Made by a program: the position numbers and the translations under genes
Notes under the pieces: generated by a model
What the model was told of the DNA's origin: nothing
What the model saw: only the letters and a program-made list of their open reading frames with translations
Databases searched by the model: none
Part shown: in pieces, positions 23,341 through 35,145 of the stretch
How the letters are laid out: every line of letters begins with the position of its first letter
Numbering within the stretch: position 1 is the stretch's first letter
DNA from: Austropuccinia psidii
Lineage: Eukaryota; Basidiomycota; Pucciniomycetes; Pucciniales; Sphaerophragmiaceae
Reading direction: 5' to 3'
NCBI GenBank assembly: GCA_023105745.1
Contig: JALGQZ010000004.1
Coordinates: 61,187,112 to 61,251,111, forward strand
Length of the DNA: 64,000 nucleotides

Positions 23341-24686
23341 TGCTTGCTAGGGAAGCCTTTTGATGACCCTTGCCTATTCTCAGGCCTCTTGAAGCATTTT
23401 TCAAATGGGTGTTTACCACCACAATAATTGCACAAGCCTTCTTTAATCCTCCTCTCCTTTTCAGAACCGATTAATTTATTGTCCTTATTGAGGAGAGCAG
23501 CATGAGGCTTGTCTTTGGACACTTGAAAATTCTTCCCCTTCTTATTCTTCTTGTGATAAGGCTTCTTTGATGATGAACTTTGAGGAGGCTTGGAGGAGTT
23601 GGATCCACTGATTGGAGGCTTCTTCTCTTGATGACTGCCCTTTTCCTTCTGCCTCTCATGGTACCTGGTATCTAATTCCAAGGTGATATCCATGAGTTCT
23701 TGAAGACTATCAAAAGTTCCAGGGTGAGAAGCCAATTGGTCCAACAATCTTGATGCCAAGCCTCTTCTATACACATGAATATAGGCCCTTTCCCCCCAGT
23801 CTCCAATTCTTGACATTAAACTTCTGAAATCAGCTATGTACAAGGAAACTTGACCACTTTCCCTCATCCTCAAATTGTCCAACTCTTGTTCAGCTTTTCT
23901 GACTTCATTGGGATCACCAAACAGAGTGAATAACTGGGTTTCAAACAACTGCCAGTTATTGAGGAGGTAAGAAGGGTCTTCATTGGAGATATTTGAGAGG
24001 TAAGGTTCAATCCATTTGCCAGCTCTACCAGTAAGAAAAGAAGTTGAATAAAGCACCTTCTTCCTGTCAGAGAAGAAGTTTGCTGGGTCATTATGAAAGA
24101 TTAATTGACAGGATTGAATGAATCCTCTCAATTTATGAGCTTTAGTACCATCAAAAGAATCAGGTGCCTTCATTGATGGAGTCTTGAATGCAGGGACTTT
24201 TGAAGTGTCCCTTGGGGCAACTGCTTGAGTGAGTTGTCCCATAAACTGAGTCATTTGCTCCATCATCTTGAGGAAATTTGGTTCAGCTTGAGAGACAGAA
24301 GGTTGATTAGAAAGGGCTAGATTTGGAGCCTCAGGAGCTTCAGTAGCACCTGCCAAGGCAGCTGCCACTTCAGTCTCCTCAGATTCTTCCTCTTCCACAG
24401 ACTCCTCCCCCTCCTCATCTTCAGCTTCCCCCAATCTACTTCTAGGCCCTTGAGAAACACCAGGATAACCACCCAATAGTCCAGAGAATGATCTTGATCT
24501 TCTAGATTTCACACCTCCTCTTCTGGAGGGTGCTGCTCCTTCCATTGGTGGTCCTCTGTCCAGATTTGCACTCAGTTGATGAACTGATGGTGTGCGGTCA
24601 AGAGGAGCCCTTGGTGTAGGAGTGAGAACAGCTTGATGTCTCTGGGATCTTGTATTCTTGGCTGGTGGGCTATGCTGAACTGGCAT
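23328..24686 (-). CDS. gag: Element C Gag
   Basis: 452 residues from ATG at 24686 (MPVQHSPP), chosen because element D starts identically (MPVEHSPP); the frame is open 34 codons further upstream. N-terminal third is disordered, Arg/Ser- then Glu-rich. Capsid-like retrotransposon gag domain in the middle (PDSFDGTKAHKLRGFIQSC through RHIGDWGERAY-type helices). Near the C-terminus is a CX2CX3HX4C zinc knuckle (CNYCGGKHPFEKC) after a Lys-rich stretch. The stop at 23330-23328 follows the slippery heptamer by three bases plus the Ala codon. Confidence 0.9.
   Translation of the reverse strand: MPVQHSPPAKNTRSQRHQAVLTPTPRAPLDRTPSVHQLSANLDRGPPMEGAAPSRRGGVKSRRSRSFSGLLGGYPGVSQGPRSRLGEAEDEEGEESVEEEESEETEVAAALAGATEAPEAPNLALSNQPSVSQAEPNFLKMMEQMTQFMGQLTQAVAPRDTSKVPAFKTPSMKAPDSFDGTKAHKLRGFIQSCQLIFHNDPANFFSDRKKVLYSTSFLTGRAGKWIEPYLSNISNEDPSYLLNNWQLFETQLFTLFGDPNEVRKAEQELDNLRMRESGQVSLYIADFRSLMSRIGDWGERAYIHVYRRGLASRLLDQLASHPGTFDSLQELMDITLELDTRYHERQKEKGSHQEKKPPISGSNSSKPPQSSSSKKPYHKKNKKGKNFQVSKDKPHAALLNKDNKLIGSEKERRIKEGLCNYCGGKHPFEKCFKRPENRQGSSKGFPSKQGKA
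23334..23340 (-). promoter_or_regulatory. Putative -1 ribosomal frameshift site, element C
   Basis: G GGA AAA in the gag frame fits the X XXY YYZ slippery rule. It is followed by GCC TGA. Slipping back one base enters pol. The same heptamer and context occur in element D at 33121-33127. Confidence 0.75.
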
Positions 24687-25437
24687 TATGAAAGAAGAAT
24701 GAATAAAAACTTGATGATACTTTGAATAAATTAAGGCTTGACCAAAACAATCAAATGAGAATCTTGATGAACTTGAGAAATCAATCAATAGTCTTGAAGT
24801 GAATCAATATGAATAAATCTTGAAGAGTGAAGATGACAAAGTCAAATTCTTATGAATAATCAATTTCAATCAATAAGTCAAATCAAGTCAATCAAAATCA
24901 AATCAATTAAGTCTTGAGGAATTCAATCAATATCTTCAAAAATCAATTCAATTTTCTTGAGGAATCAAATTCAAATCAATAAATCAAATCAAATATTGAG
25001 GATAAATCAGGTATCTTGAAGAATCAAATCAAGTCAATCAAATCAAATCAATCAAAATTCAATAAATATCTTGAGGTGAAGTCAATGTCTTGAACAATCA
25101 ATCAATCAATCAATAATCTTGAGAAATTTCAATCAAAACCACTGAATACCCCAAATCAAATAACCCTGAATGATGAATCAATTAACCCAACTAATTCCAA
25201 GCAATAAAACCTGAATAAACCTGAATTCAAACAAAAGAGAAATGAAGATGATAGAGAATAAAGTGAATTGGTCAGCAGAATAGAGAAATTAGAAAGAATA
25301 AATTTTCATGAGAATGAAATGAGAGAGATGAAAATTGATGAAAATCATAAAATCATTAAAGTTCATAATCATTAAAAGATCATAATAGAAGAATGAGAGA
25401 AATGAATAAAATGAATGAAAAGAAAGAAGCAATTATG
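24687..25437 (-). other. Element C 5' leader, TCAA-rich
   Basis: Long untranslated leader with low-complexity AATCAA/TCAATC runs (about 24840-25140). The corresponding region of D (34435-35130) has the same composition. No gene seen. Confidence 0.7.
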
Positions 25438-25451
25438 AGTTAATTAAAATA
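25438..25451 (-). promoter_or_regulatory. Element C self-priming primer-binding site
   Basis: On the minus strand TATTTTAATTAACT lies one base after the 5' LTR. It is the exact 14-nt complement of AGTTAATTAAAATA inside the LTR (25811-25824), just after a GGGGGTTTTTCCCCC hairpin. No tRNA-type TGG site is present. Tf1/sushi-group elements are known to prime from the 5' end of their own RNA in this way. Confidence 0.75.
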
Positions 25452-25452
25452 A

Positions 25453-26218
25453 TGTCACAGGGGCTCTTCTAAAGTGAAGAGGGCCTGGCACTCAGTGAAC
25501 AGACTTACTTATGGAGGGCTCAGAAGAAAATACTCAAATGATGAGAGTAATGGAGTAAGAGGATAAATTCCTAGTCATAAAATAATAAGTATAAAAGATA
25601 AGAGAGACAAAGCAAAAGCAATAATAAAGAGCCAACCACAAATAATCCTGAGTCACTGTTTCAACCTGTTCAGAAAAGAGAAAAGGAATTAATAAGGATA
25701 TGGCCACCAGGACTCTACTGAACAGGTGAGGGAAGGCTAAGACTAACTTAGTAAATAATAAAATAATATTCCAAAAGTGAGAATAAAATAATATTAAATA
25801 ATAAATCAACTATTTTAATTAACTGGGGGAAAAACCCCCAGGTGGGTGAAGAGGGGCTGGTATATGTGAGAAATACCAGCCTTGGAGTTTGAGTGTTGAG
25901 ATACTTGTCTGTATGCTGGAAGAAGTTGGATGTGGGATTGAATCCTGTATTGGTGAATCCAATACAGGTTATACAGTCAATACAGGTATTTGCGCCTGTA
26001 TTGATTACAGGCCTGTATTTGGTGAATCCTGTATTTGGGTCTTGCCTGTATGAAAACTGTATTGAGGTTTGAAACTGTATTTGGATCTTGCCTGTATGAA
26101 AACTGTATTTGGAGAGTCTTGAATGAAACCCCCTTGCTGATTGGGTTTTGAAGGGTATCCATGATATAATGATTTGCTGATGATGATTGGAAATGCCCCT
26201 GCCTCCTTGGCTGTGACA
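25453..26218 (-). repeat. Element C 5' LTR
   Basis: 766 bp, matching 16728-17493 with one visible substitution. Contains the self-primer complement at 25811-25824 and a CATATACC TATA-like word about 45 nt upstream of it on the minus strand. Confidence 0.93.
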
Positions 26219-26223
26219 GCCAA

Positions 26224-26943
26224 GCACTCTTGAAAGAAGTTCCAAAACTTAAAGAATGGCCTCACTTCAGTGGTGAAGGAGAGTATGACCATATGGAATT
26301 CATTAGAGGTATTGACATGATCAAAGAGGATTTTGAATTACCAGACAGATTGGTAACAGCCAGGTTTAACACCTTGTTTACCAGATCAGCTCACAGATGG
26401 TACATCAAAATAAGACAAGCACATGGACACCAGAGTTGGACTTGGTGGAAAAGCCAAATCATCAAGATATGGGCAAATGATGCTTGGAGGTTTAAAGTTG
26501 AAACAGCCTTTGAATCTGCCAAATTTATTGCTGATAAAGACAAAGATTTACCATGGTTTTGCCAACAAAAGGACAGATTAACAGCATTATATCCTGACAT
26601 GTCAGAATTTATGATCCATAGAAAAATTCTGAGACAATTTGGGGGTGACTTAGAGCATGCTGTCAAAAGCAGGACTACTGAACAATCTTCAGCAGAGGAT
26701 ATTATCAATATACTAGAAGAAGTAACCACCAGAACCAAAATTGGTTCTAGTAGGGTGAATCTCAAAACAAGGTTTAATACACCTTGGAAAGATTCTGTGG
26801 ACAAAACCCCCAAAGAAAATTCTAGTAATATTAAATATAAATCTGCAGATACAATCAGAAAATGCCATATTTGCTAAAGCACCACCCATTTAGCCAATAC
26901 ATGTCCAAAAAGGGGGAAAATCAATGAGATTGACATTGAAAAG
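26224..26943 (+). pseudogene. Element B ORF2 part 2: gag capsid and zinc knuckle
   Basis: Continues the gag frame after C. Capsid-like domain (KEWPHFSGEGEYDHMEFIRG onward; FTRSAHRWYIKI; WTWWKSQIIKIW) followed by a CCHC zinc knuckle CHIC-x-STTHLANTC at 26863-26900. The codon inside the knuckle is a stop (TAA, 26875-26877). The frame ends in the AAAAG target of element D and resumes at 36838. Confidence 0.85.
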
Positions 26944-28625
26944 TGTCACAGGGGCTCTTATGGAAGCAAGAGGGCCTGGCACTCAGGAATCAAGAACTCA
27001 CTTGGAGGGCTCCAAAAGGTGATAAGAATTACTATGGAATCTATTTCTTAAGCAGGAAATAGAGAAAGACAAATATGCCAAAGATAACAAAGGGTAAGAA
27101 GAATGAAGCCAGAGGCCAAAATAAAAGAAGCCAAAAGCCAAGAAGCCAACCAAGTGAATCCTCAATTCACTGTTTCAACCTGCCAGAAAGAACAATGGAA
27201 TTAGTAAAGGATATGACCACCAATATCCACTGACAGGCGAAGAAAGAAAAGAAGAAGGTGCTAATGACTGACTTAAGATTATCAGTATTAACTTTAATAA
27301 GGTAAAAGAAAATAAGGATAAAAATAAATCCAATATATTAATTAACTGGGGAAAAAGTCCCCAGGTGATGAAGGGTGGCCGATATATGTGAAAAGCTGAA
27401 AGATTGATCCCGGAAGGTGGATCAATGACTGTATTTTCCGAATCAGGAAATACAGTTCTGGCCATCTTGAAATTTGAACTGTGTGATGGAATTCACACAG
27501 TGGAATAAGAAATGGCCCAATTGGGCCAAGGCCATACAGGTTGATTGAATAAGGCCTGTACGGATGAATTGGGTTGTCCAAGGAGTATTGAATACTTGAT
27601 GTCTTGACAACTGATTTAAATGATGTAATACCTCTTGAGAATTGACCTTAGAATAATCCTGAATGAATTGTACCAACCCAACTCCTGCAGATACAGGTGG
27701 TTGGGATCCTTCAATGATCTTCTGAATTGCCACCATGGATTGCCAGACTGATGAGCTGAAAAGTCCTCCTTCGAAATGGGCATTGGAATTATGGACCATG
27801 AAATGGAAAGGTGGAATTGGATCCTGAAAACGTCACCATTGGATTGCTGAGCAAAAATGGTGCATAATGGTATATAATACCATATATGCACCACACCTGC
27901 AATCTTGGGTACGGAGTGCATGAAGGAAAGGAAGAAATTCCCTATAAGTTGAGGGGAAGACTTTGCTGAGCTGATCTGGTGGCCTCTGGTGGTTGCCAGA
28001 GGCCATGATGGAAATATTGATCCATGGTGGTCCATGGCCAAAATTGGGTCCTACGGGATTTATGGCCAAAAAGGTGTCCAAGAGGGATTTGGTCATTTTT
28101 GGGTCCAAGGAAGTCATGGCCAAAATTGGCTCAGGTGGGGCCACCTGGCCTTGGGGCCTAGGTGGCTGGCCCCTTTGGCCCCTTTTGGCCTCATTGGATT
28201 AGGCCAAAAGGGGCCTAATTGGCCTACGGACCGCGGACCGCGGCCCACGGACTGTACTGACCGTAGAAGCCGTAGGGGGCCTAAATGGCCCAAAAAGGCC
28301 ATTTAGGCCTAAACCCCCATAATGAAAGGGGTTGGCTAGGGGGTCCAGAAACCCCTAGAAGATAAAAGGACCCCCCCAGGCCCAAAATGAAAGATGAAGG
28401 CCTGGGGGTCGGTGAGGTGGAATTTGGCCAAGAAGGCCAATGATGGCAGGATATGGCCTGAGGCCATAAATGATGGTTGAGAGGGGTTATGGCGTAAAAA
28501 CCATAAAACACCCAAGGGGGCCAATTGGCCATAAAGGACATGACGTGACCAATTGGCCCCATCTGGGCTCCAGGTTGAATTGCCGCAGCCATCAAGGAGG
28601 AGGGCCAAAACTCGTGGTTGTGACA
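26944..28625 (-). repeat. Element D 3' LTR
   Basis: 1682 bp, TGTCACAACCACGAG...CCCCTGTGACA on the minus strand. Rich in GGCC words. A perfect 11-bp stem with a 6-nt loop lies at 28280-28307 (CCTAAATGGCC / GGCCATTTAGG). Shares its outer ends with the C LTR but is otherwise different. Confidence 0.92.
28280..28307. repeat. Perfect hairpin in the D LTR
   Basis: 11-bp stem CCTAAATGGCC, loop CAAAAA, then its complement. Repeated at 36467-36494 in the other LTR. Possibly an RNA structure near the transcript end; no function shown. Confidence 0.6.
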
Positions 28626-29414
28626 GTACCCCCCTACCTTGAATGGTGAGCTCCTGAGCACCAAGATAAGGTAGAAGCCTGTTGAGGCTATTAAGACGGA
28701 TTGGACGGAGGGATTCCGGAGGTATTTGATCTTTGAAAAGAAAAATTTTGAACTGATAATAGTGTTGGCATATGAATTGAAGTTGACGTAGTCTTCTCTT
28801 GACATTTGGCTTTGAAAATGTTGAAGGATTGAATTGACGCAGAATTGGCATAAAGATTATAATAAAAGAGAATTGAAATGATAAAGAAAGAAAATAAAAG
28901 AAAATGAAACAAAACAGAAAAAGAAATAAAAAGAAAAATTTTGAGGGGGAGTCCAATCTTCATCGCGGATTTTGAGAAGTGAATTGAGAGTGGCCAGGGT
29001 ACCTGGAAAAGAGATTTGATGCCAGGTGCTCACAAAGTGGCCAAGGTGATGTTTTGGACAGATTTTAGACCCCTCAGGGAAGTGCACACCGGGAGAGGAA
29101 CTTACTTTTGGTAGTTGCCAATCCCGCCAGTCCCATAAAAGAAAAAACAAACTTGTTAAGGATTGAATTGCATTGGGAAACTTGGAAAAGAAGTAAAAGG
29201 GTGAATGGTCCATTTGTCCAAGTGAAAATGGAAATAATTTTGGAATTGAATGTTGAAAAGCCAGGCCAAGATCTGTGTCCAAAATTGCAAAGTGCTCACA
29301 GAGTGGCCAAGGTGATGCTTACAACAAATAAGGGTAGAATACCCCAAAAAGGTGCATACCAGGAGTGGGACTTACTTTTGGTAATTCCTCTCCCCACCAA
29401 GCACCATAAGTGAA
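28626..29414 (-). other. Element D purine tract and 3' non-coding region
   Basis: A purine tract (minus-strand GGTAGGGGGGTAC) adjoins the LTR. The rest is non-coding and contains the two ~115-bp repeats also found in C (about 29028-29134 and 29288-29409), each with GTAAGT on the minus strand (29100-29105 and 29370-29375). The TGCGCA array of C is absent. Confidence 0.75.
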
Positions 29415-32400
29415 TCAAGCTTTTGAAGAATTAGGACCCGGCTTGTCAGGATATAAGGAATGAAAATCTTTGACAAGTTCAGGACAATTATTGAGGTTTT
29501 TGGCTGGTTCCCAAGTGGATCTTTCTGGGTCTTGACTGAAACCTTTCCATTCCACCAGATACCATAATTTTCTTCTCTTGAGCTTTGAGTCCAGTATTTG
29601 AGAGACTTCCCATTCCTCTTCTTCTTCAATGATGATTGGAGGAGGAGGCTCTTGATGCCGCTCTGGGATTGTTGATGTCTTGACTGGTTCCAAAAGTGAG
29701 ATATGGAAGACTGGGTGGATGGATTTCCATTGAGATGGAAGCTTGAGGTGGTAAGCATGAGAACTGACTTTCTTCAAGATTGGAAAAGGACCCAACCATC
29801 TTTCGGATAGTTTTTTGGTGGGTCTGGTTGATTTGATGTTCTTGGAAGAAAGCCATACCATGTCACCAGGATTGAAAACAGGTGGACTTGCTCTACCTTT
29901 ATCTGCATACCTCTTAAACCGGTTTATGGCGATTTCAAGTTCTCTCTTGACATCTTGCTGTACTGATTGGATTTTTGTTGATAACTTTCCAGCAGGAGTA
30001 TCTTGAGTGATGTGAACTGAATCAAATTGTGGATCTCTTCCATAAACAGTGAAAAACGGTGATTGCTTGGTTGAAGAGTGATCAGAATTATTGTAGGCAA
30101 ATTCAGCCAGAGGGAGCCAGGTGTTCCAATCATCTTGATGATAACTGACATACATCCGAAGATACTGTTCTAGTATCTGATTTACCCTCTCTGTCTGTCC
30201 ATCAGTTTCTGGGTGATAAGCAGTTGACAAGTCTCTTGAAATCTTGAGCTGCTGACAAAGATTGGTCCAGAAGGAAGAAACGAAGAGTGAACCTCTATCA
30301 CTGACAATGCGTGATGGGAGGCCATTCTTTGAGAAAATATTCTTGATGAATAAATGGGCCAAATCCAGTGAAGTGATTGAAGACATTGTTGGAATAAAAA
30401 CCGCCATTTTTGAGAATCTGTCCACTATGACAAGGATTGAGTCAAAGGAATTGGACAGTGGCAGTTGAGTGATGAAATCCATTGAGAGGCAAATCCAAGG
30501 ACCATTTGGAATTGGAAGAGGCTTGAGAAATCCAAACTTCTTATGATGAATATTCTTGTTTCTTGAACACTGTTGACAGGATGAAACATAATCCTTGATG
30601 AATTGAGTCATGCCGGACCAGTGGAAATCCCGCTTGACAAGTTTGAGAGTCTTCTCTTGGCCAGGGTGTCCAGCTAGAGGAGAATCGTGATGCTTTTGAA
30701 GAATGCTGAGTTGGATTGTGGAGTCATTTGGGACTACCACCCGATCTTTGAAGAGAAGAAGTTGGGAGGAGGAATCAAGAGAATAATCTTGGACAGATTT
30801 ACCTTTACCCAAATCTTCAAGGATACTTCTGTACTGAGGATCTTGCCATACTGCCTTCTGAATTGAGTCAATCAGATTTGAAAATGACTCCACCTTGACT
30901 GCAAAGAACTTTGAGGGTTTAACTTCATCTTGCTTAATGAGTTGCTGAAAATTCATTGGATTCTTGCTGATGAAATCCTCCCCCCTCTCTGGATAAACGT
31001 CGTCCCGACGTGATAAAGCATCCGGAAGAGTAGCCAGGCGGCCAGGGCGGTAAGTGATTGAGAAATGAAATTCAGACAGGAATTCAGCCCAACGGGCTTG
31101 ACGGCGAGTAAGGATCTTTGATGACATAAAGTACTGAAGAGAAGAATGATCGGTAAGAACTTCAAAAGGGGAAGACAGAGAAAGAAGAAAAGCCCTCCAG
31201 CGCTTGAGAGCCCAGACTATGCCAAGGAGTTCCTTGTCATGAATCTCATAGTTAAGCTCCGCTGGAATAAGCTTGCGGCTGTCAAATGCAATGGGATGTT
31301 TTCCTGAGTCAGAGACCTGACTCAGTACAGCACCCAAGGCATAATTGGATGCATCGGTCTCTACAATGGTGGGTAGAGAAGGATTGGAGTGGTGGTGAAA
31401 ACCTCTTTGAGTTGATGAAACTGACTAAGAGCTTCCTCATTGAGGGGGAAACAGGAATCTTTCTTGAGGAAGCTGGTGAGTGAACTGATCTTCTTTGAAT
31501 AATTCTTGATGAAACGGCGGTAAAAATTGGCAAAGCCAAGAAAGGATTGAAGTGCCTTGAGGTTTCTTGGAGGAGGCCAATTGAGAATCTGCTGGACTTT
31601 TGCTTGGTCCATCTTGAGGCCTTCAGAAGAAACAACATAGCCAAGGTATTCAACACTAGAAACATGAAAAAGGCATTTGGACGCCTTAGCAAAAAGATTA
31701 TTGGCCCTAAGTCTGGAAAGAACAGTGGACACATGAGTGACATGATCTTCTTCTGACTTGGAAAAGACCATAATATCGTCTAAATAAACCACAACATAAA
31801 CATCAAGCAAATCTTGGAAGATATCATTGACAAGATTTTGAAAAGAAGCAGGAGCATTGGTGAGCCCAAACGGCATAACCAAGTACTCATAACTGCCATA
31901 TTTAGTTCTAAAACAAGTCAAATGTTCATCACCCTCCTTGATTCTGAGCAGGTTATATGCACCACGCAAATCAATCTTGGAGAAGATAGAAGAATCATTA
32001 AAGACATTGAGAAGCTGATTCATAGGCGGAACAGGATACTTGTTCTTCCTAGTAACATCATTGAGTTTGCGGTAATCAACACACAAACGGAGGCCACCGT
32101 CTTTCTTTTTGACGAAAAGAACAGGTGCTCCTGTTGAAGAGGAGCTTGGCCGGATGAAACCTTTCTCTACATTCTCTGAAATGTAGGCCCTGAGTGTATC
32201 TGACTCTTGTTTGGATAAAGAGTAGATCACCCCAACTGGAGGTAGAGACCCCTCCAGCTCGATATGATGATCACAGGCACGGTGAGGAGGAAGTTTTTCT
32301 GCTTTCACCTTGGAGAATACATCCAAATATTGGTGATAGACAGAAGGAACAACCTTCATCACGGTTTCTACTTCTTCTGGCTCTTCCTCTTCATCCCACA

Positions 32401-33127
32401 ACTCCTCCAGGGAGTCATGATAGGATGAAGGAGGAAGGTCCATATTCCCAAATAAGAGGTGAAGTGAAGATACAGAATTATCTTCTCCAACATCTTGAAT
32501 CTCTTTGAAGACTTCAGCTCTAGGAGATAGTAATGACTGTGGGGAATTAAGGGAAGGAATATGGACAGAAGATGGAAATGATGGTGTTCTAGAATCACCA
32601 ACCAGAGCTGCACAAGACTTGGCAGAAGAAAAGTCATTACGGACAGAATTAGAAGGATCAGAATAGTCCAAATGATCAGGATTAAAGGTGATCAGCCCTT
32701 GCCTCCAATCAATAGAAGGATTAAAATGATTGAGAAAGTCAAAGCCCAATATGAGGTCTTCTCCCTTGGGAGTATCAATGACTAAAAAGTCCCATTCAAA
32801 GCTTGGGAAGGAAGGGAGCTCAACCATATATTTAGTATGGTGAGTCACAAATAAGGAAGGGGACTCAGAGGAGTCCAAAATGATAAGAGGAATCTTCTCT
32901 GGAAGTTCTGACGTAGTCAATGAGTACTTGTGAACAAACTGCTTTGCAATAAATGAGTGTGTAGCACCAGAATCAATGAGAATACTGTAAAAAACATCAG
33001 AAAGAGAAGAAAAAACAAAAAATTTAAGAGAATTTTTGACACCAGTATTCAGAATGCACAATTGTGCTCTGGAAGGAAAACTGTGAAGACCATTGAACAC
33101 AACATGATCTTCACTCAGGCTTTTCCC
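29415..33127 (-). pseudogene. pol: Element D Pol, broken by a frameshift in RNase H
   Basis: Two open parts: 33100-31361 (protease DSGAT, RT with VVYLDD) and 31337-29415 (RNase H remainder, integrase, chromodomain). Relative to C, about 16 bp are missing near 31385-31395, just before where C has VETDAS. This shifts the frame and removes the first catalytic Asp of RNase H from the pol frame. The integrase HHCC and DDE residues are intact. It cannot make a full Pol unless complemented. Confidence 0.92.
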
Positions 33128-34434
33128 TGGCTGGGGAAACTGCCTGACGGTTGGGTAAGCTTATTTTGAGGCCTTTTGACACAGGACTCAAGACTATGCT
33201 TCCCACCACAATAGGTACACAAGCCCTCTTTGATTCTTCTCTCTTTTTCAGAACCCTTCAACTTGAAGTCCTTATTCAACAAGGAAGAATGGGGCTTGTC
33301 CCGCTTTTGAGAATGAAATTTCTTCTTATGCCTTGAGCTTGAAGAAACTTGATGATGAGAAGAGTGAGACTTCGAGGCTTCAGGCTTCTTCTCCTTTTGC
33401 CTCTCATGGTACCTGGTATCAAGTTCCAGGCTGACGTCCATTAAGTCTTGAAGAGAATCAATATTTGAAGGATGGGAGGCTAATTGATCCAGAATTCTGG
33501 AGGCCAAGCCCTTCCTGAAATGATGAATGAAAGCCCTTTCACCCCAATCCCCAATTCTTGAAACCAAACTCCTGAAATCGGCAATATATAAAGCAACATG
33601 CCCACCTTCTTTCATCCTAAGGCCATCCAATTCTGCTTCAGCTTTTCTAACTTCATTTGGGTCTCCAAATAAAGTGAACAATTGGGATTCAAACAGTGGC
33701 CAGGAATTGAGAAGGTAACTTTAGTCTTGATTATTGAGATTGGAAAGATAAGGCTCAATCCATTTTGCAGCCCTGCCAACTAAGAATGAAGTGGCATAAA
33801 GTACCTTCTTTCTATCTTGAGAGAAGTTTGCCGGATCATTATGAAAGATGAGTTGACAAGATTGAATGAAGCTTCTGACTTTGAAGGGTTGAGTCCCATC
33901 AAAGCATTCTGGAGCCTTCATAGATGGAGTCTTGAAGGCTGGTGGTCTTGATGACTCAGAGGAAGAAGCTGCTTGAAGATTGGCCATAATTTGAGTCATC
34001 TGCTGCATGATGGCCAATAAAGATGGTTCGGACTGATGAGAGACAGGCTGAATAGACTGGGCTAGAGTTGGTCCTCTGGTGCCTTCAGATGTTCCCACAG
34101 GAGCAGGAGCAGCCTCAGTGCCATTAGACTCTTCCTCTTCCACAGAATTCTCCTCCTCCTCTTCATCATCTTCACCTTGAACCTTGGGACTGGTTCTTGA
34201 AAGTCCTGGGAATCCGCCCACCACTCCTGATAATGAGATTGATCTCCTTGGCCCTCTTCCTTCCTTCCTGGATGGTGCTGCTCCTTCCAAAGTGGGTCCT
34301 CTGTCCAATCTGGCCCTCAGTTGAGAAACTGCTGGGGTACCGTCAAGGGGAGCCCTTGGAGTTGGAGTCAGAACAGCTTGAGTTCTGGCCTGAGATCTGG
34401 TCTGTCTTGCAGGAGGTGAATGTTCAACTGGCAT
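33115..34434 (-). pseudogene. gag: Element D Gag with one nonsense codon
   Basis: Starts MPVEHSPPARQTRSQ at 34434. Homologous to C Gag throughout, including the zinc knuckle CTYCGGKHSLESC. A TAA at 33723-33721 interrupts an otherwise continuous frame in the capsid domain, where C encodes EDPSYLL. The frame ends GGA AAA GCC TGA as in C. Confidence 0.9.
33121..33127 (-). promoter_or_regulatory. Putative -1 ribosomal frameshift site, element D
   Basis: G GGA AAA in the gag frame, two codons before the gag stop, in the same context as element C. The pol frame is open across it. Confidence 0.75.
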
Positions 34435-35130
34435 GATTCAGGAATAATAAATCAAATAAATGAAAGGAATTCAAAATTATCTTGAAGTAAAGAATCAACA
34501 ATCAAATCTTGAGGAAATAAAGGAATCAAGTGAAAATCTTCAAGTACGTCAATAAATCAAAATCAAATGAAGTCTTGAAGTCAAAAATAAAATCAATGTC
34601 TTGAAGTAAATCAATGAATCAAATCAATCACAATCAAATCAAATCAGAATCTTGCAAAAAGTCAATCAATCAAAATGAATTCTTGATGTGAATAATCAGC
34701 AAATCAATAAAATCTTCAGGTCAATCAATTATCTTGATGTCAATTTCAATTATGTCAAATCGGTCAACCAAATCAATTCCAAGTGAATTCTTCCAAAATC
34801 AAAACTCTTGAGGAATAAATCAAAATGAATCCTGATATGAAGAACGTGTCTGAATAATCTGATGAATAATTTGAGGATCAAAGATAACAACGCCTGGATT
34901 ACGGATAAGAGTAAGATTGATGATAATGAAAAATGAGATTAAGATTGAAAAGATGAACAGAAAATAAAATTTGGGTCAGCTTTCAATTTTCAGAATGAAG
35001 AAATGAGTGAGAGAAAATTGAGAGATGACGAAGAATCATAAATTTTCATAAGCATTAAAGAGTCATAATTTCGATGAATGAATGAATGAAATTGATGAAG
35101 AATGAATGAATAGAATGAAAAGAAATTATG
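34435..35130 (-). other. Element D 5' leader
   Basis: TCAA/ATCAA-rich untranslated leader like that of C. No gene seen. Confidence 0.65.
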
Positions 35131-35144
35131 AGTTAATTAATATA
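35131..35144 (-). promoter_or_regulatory. Element D self-priming primer-binding site
   Basis: TATATTAATTAACT on the minus strand, one base from the LTR. Exact complement of AGTTAATTAATATA in the LTR (35536-35549), next to a GGGGACTTTTTCCCC hairpin. It differs from the C site by one base, with the matching change in the LTR. Confidence 0.75.
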
Positions 35145-35145
35145 A

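Larger units (their letters stand above)
16728..26218 (-). mobile_element. Element C: apparently intact Ty3/Gypsy chromovirus
   Basis: 9491 bp, flanked by a perfect GCCAA duplication (16723-16727 and 26219-26223). It is inserted into the gag frame of B and removing it restores the reading frame exactly. The LTRs are both 766 bp and differ, by eye, at a single position (17038 region against 25763 region). gag and pol are open with all catalytic motifs, so this is the youngest element in the stack and may be mobile. Confidence 0.95.

Noticed and set aside
27833..28306. ORFs of 60-105 codons in the D LTR (repeated near 35991-36509)
   Set aside because: They lie in GGCC-rich LTR repeats in several frames, and the frames differ between the two LTRs through indels.
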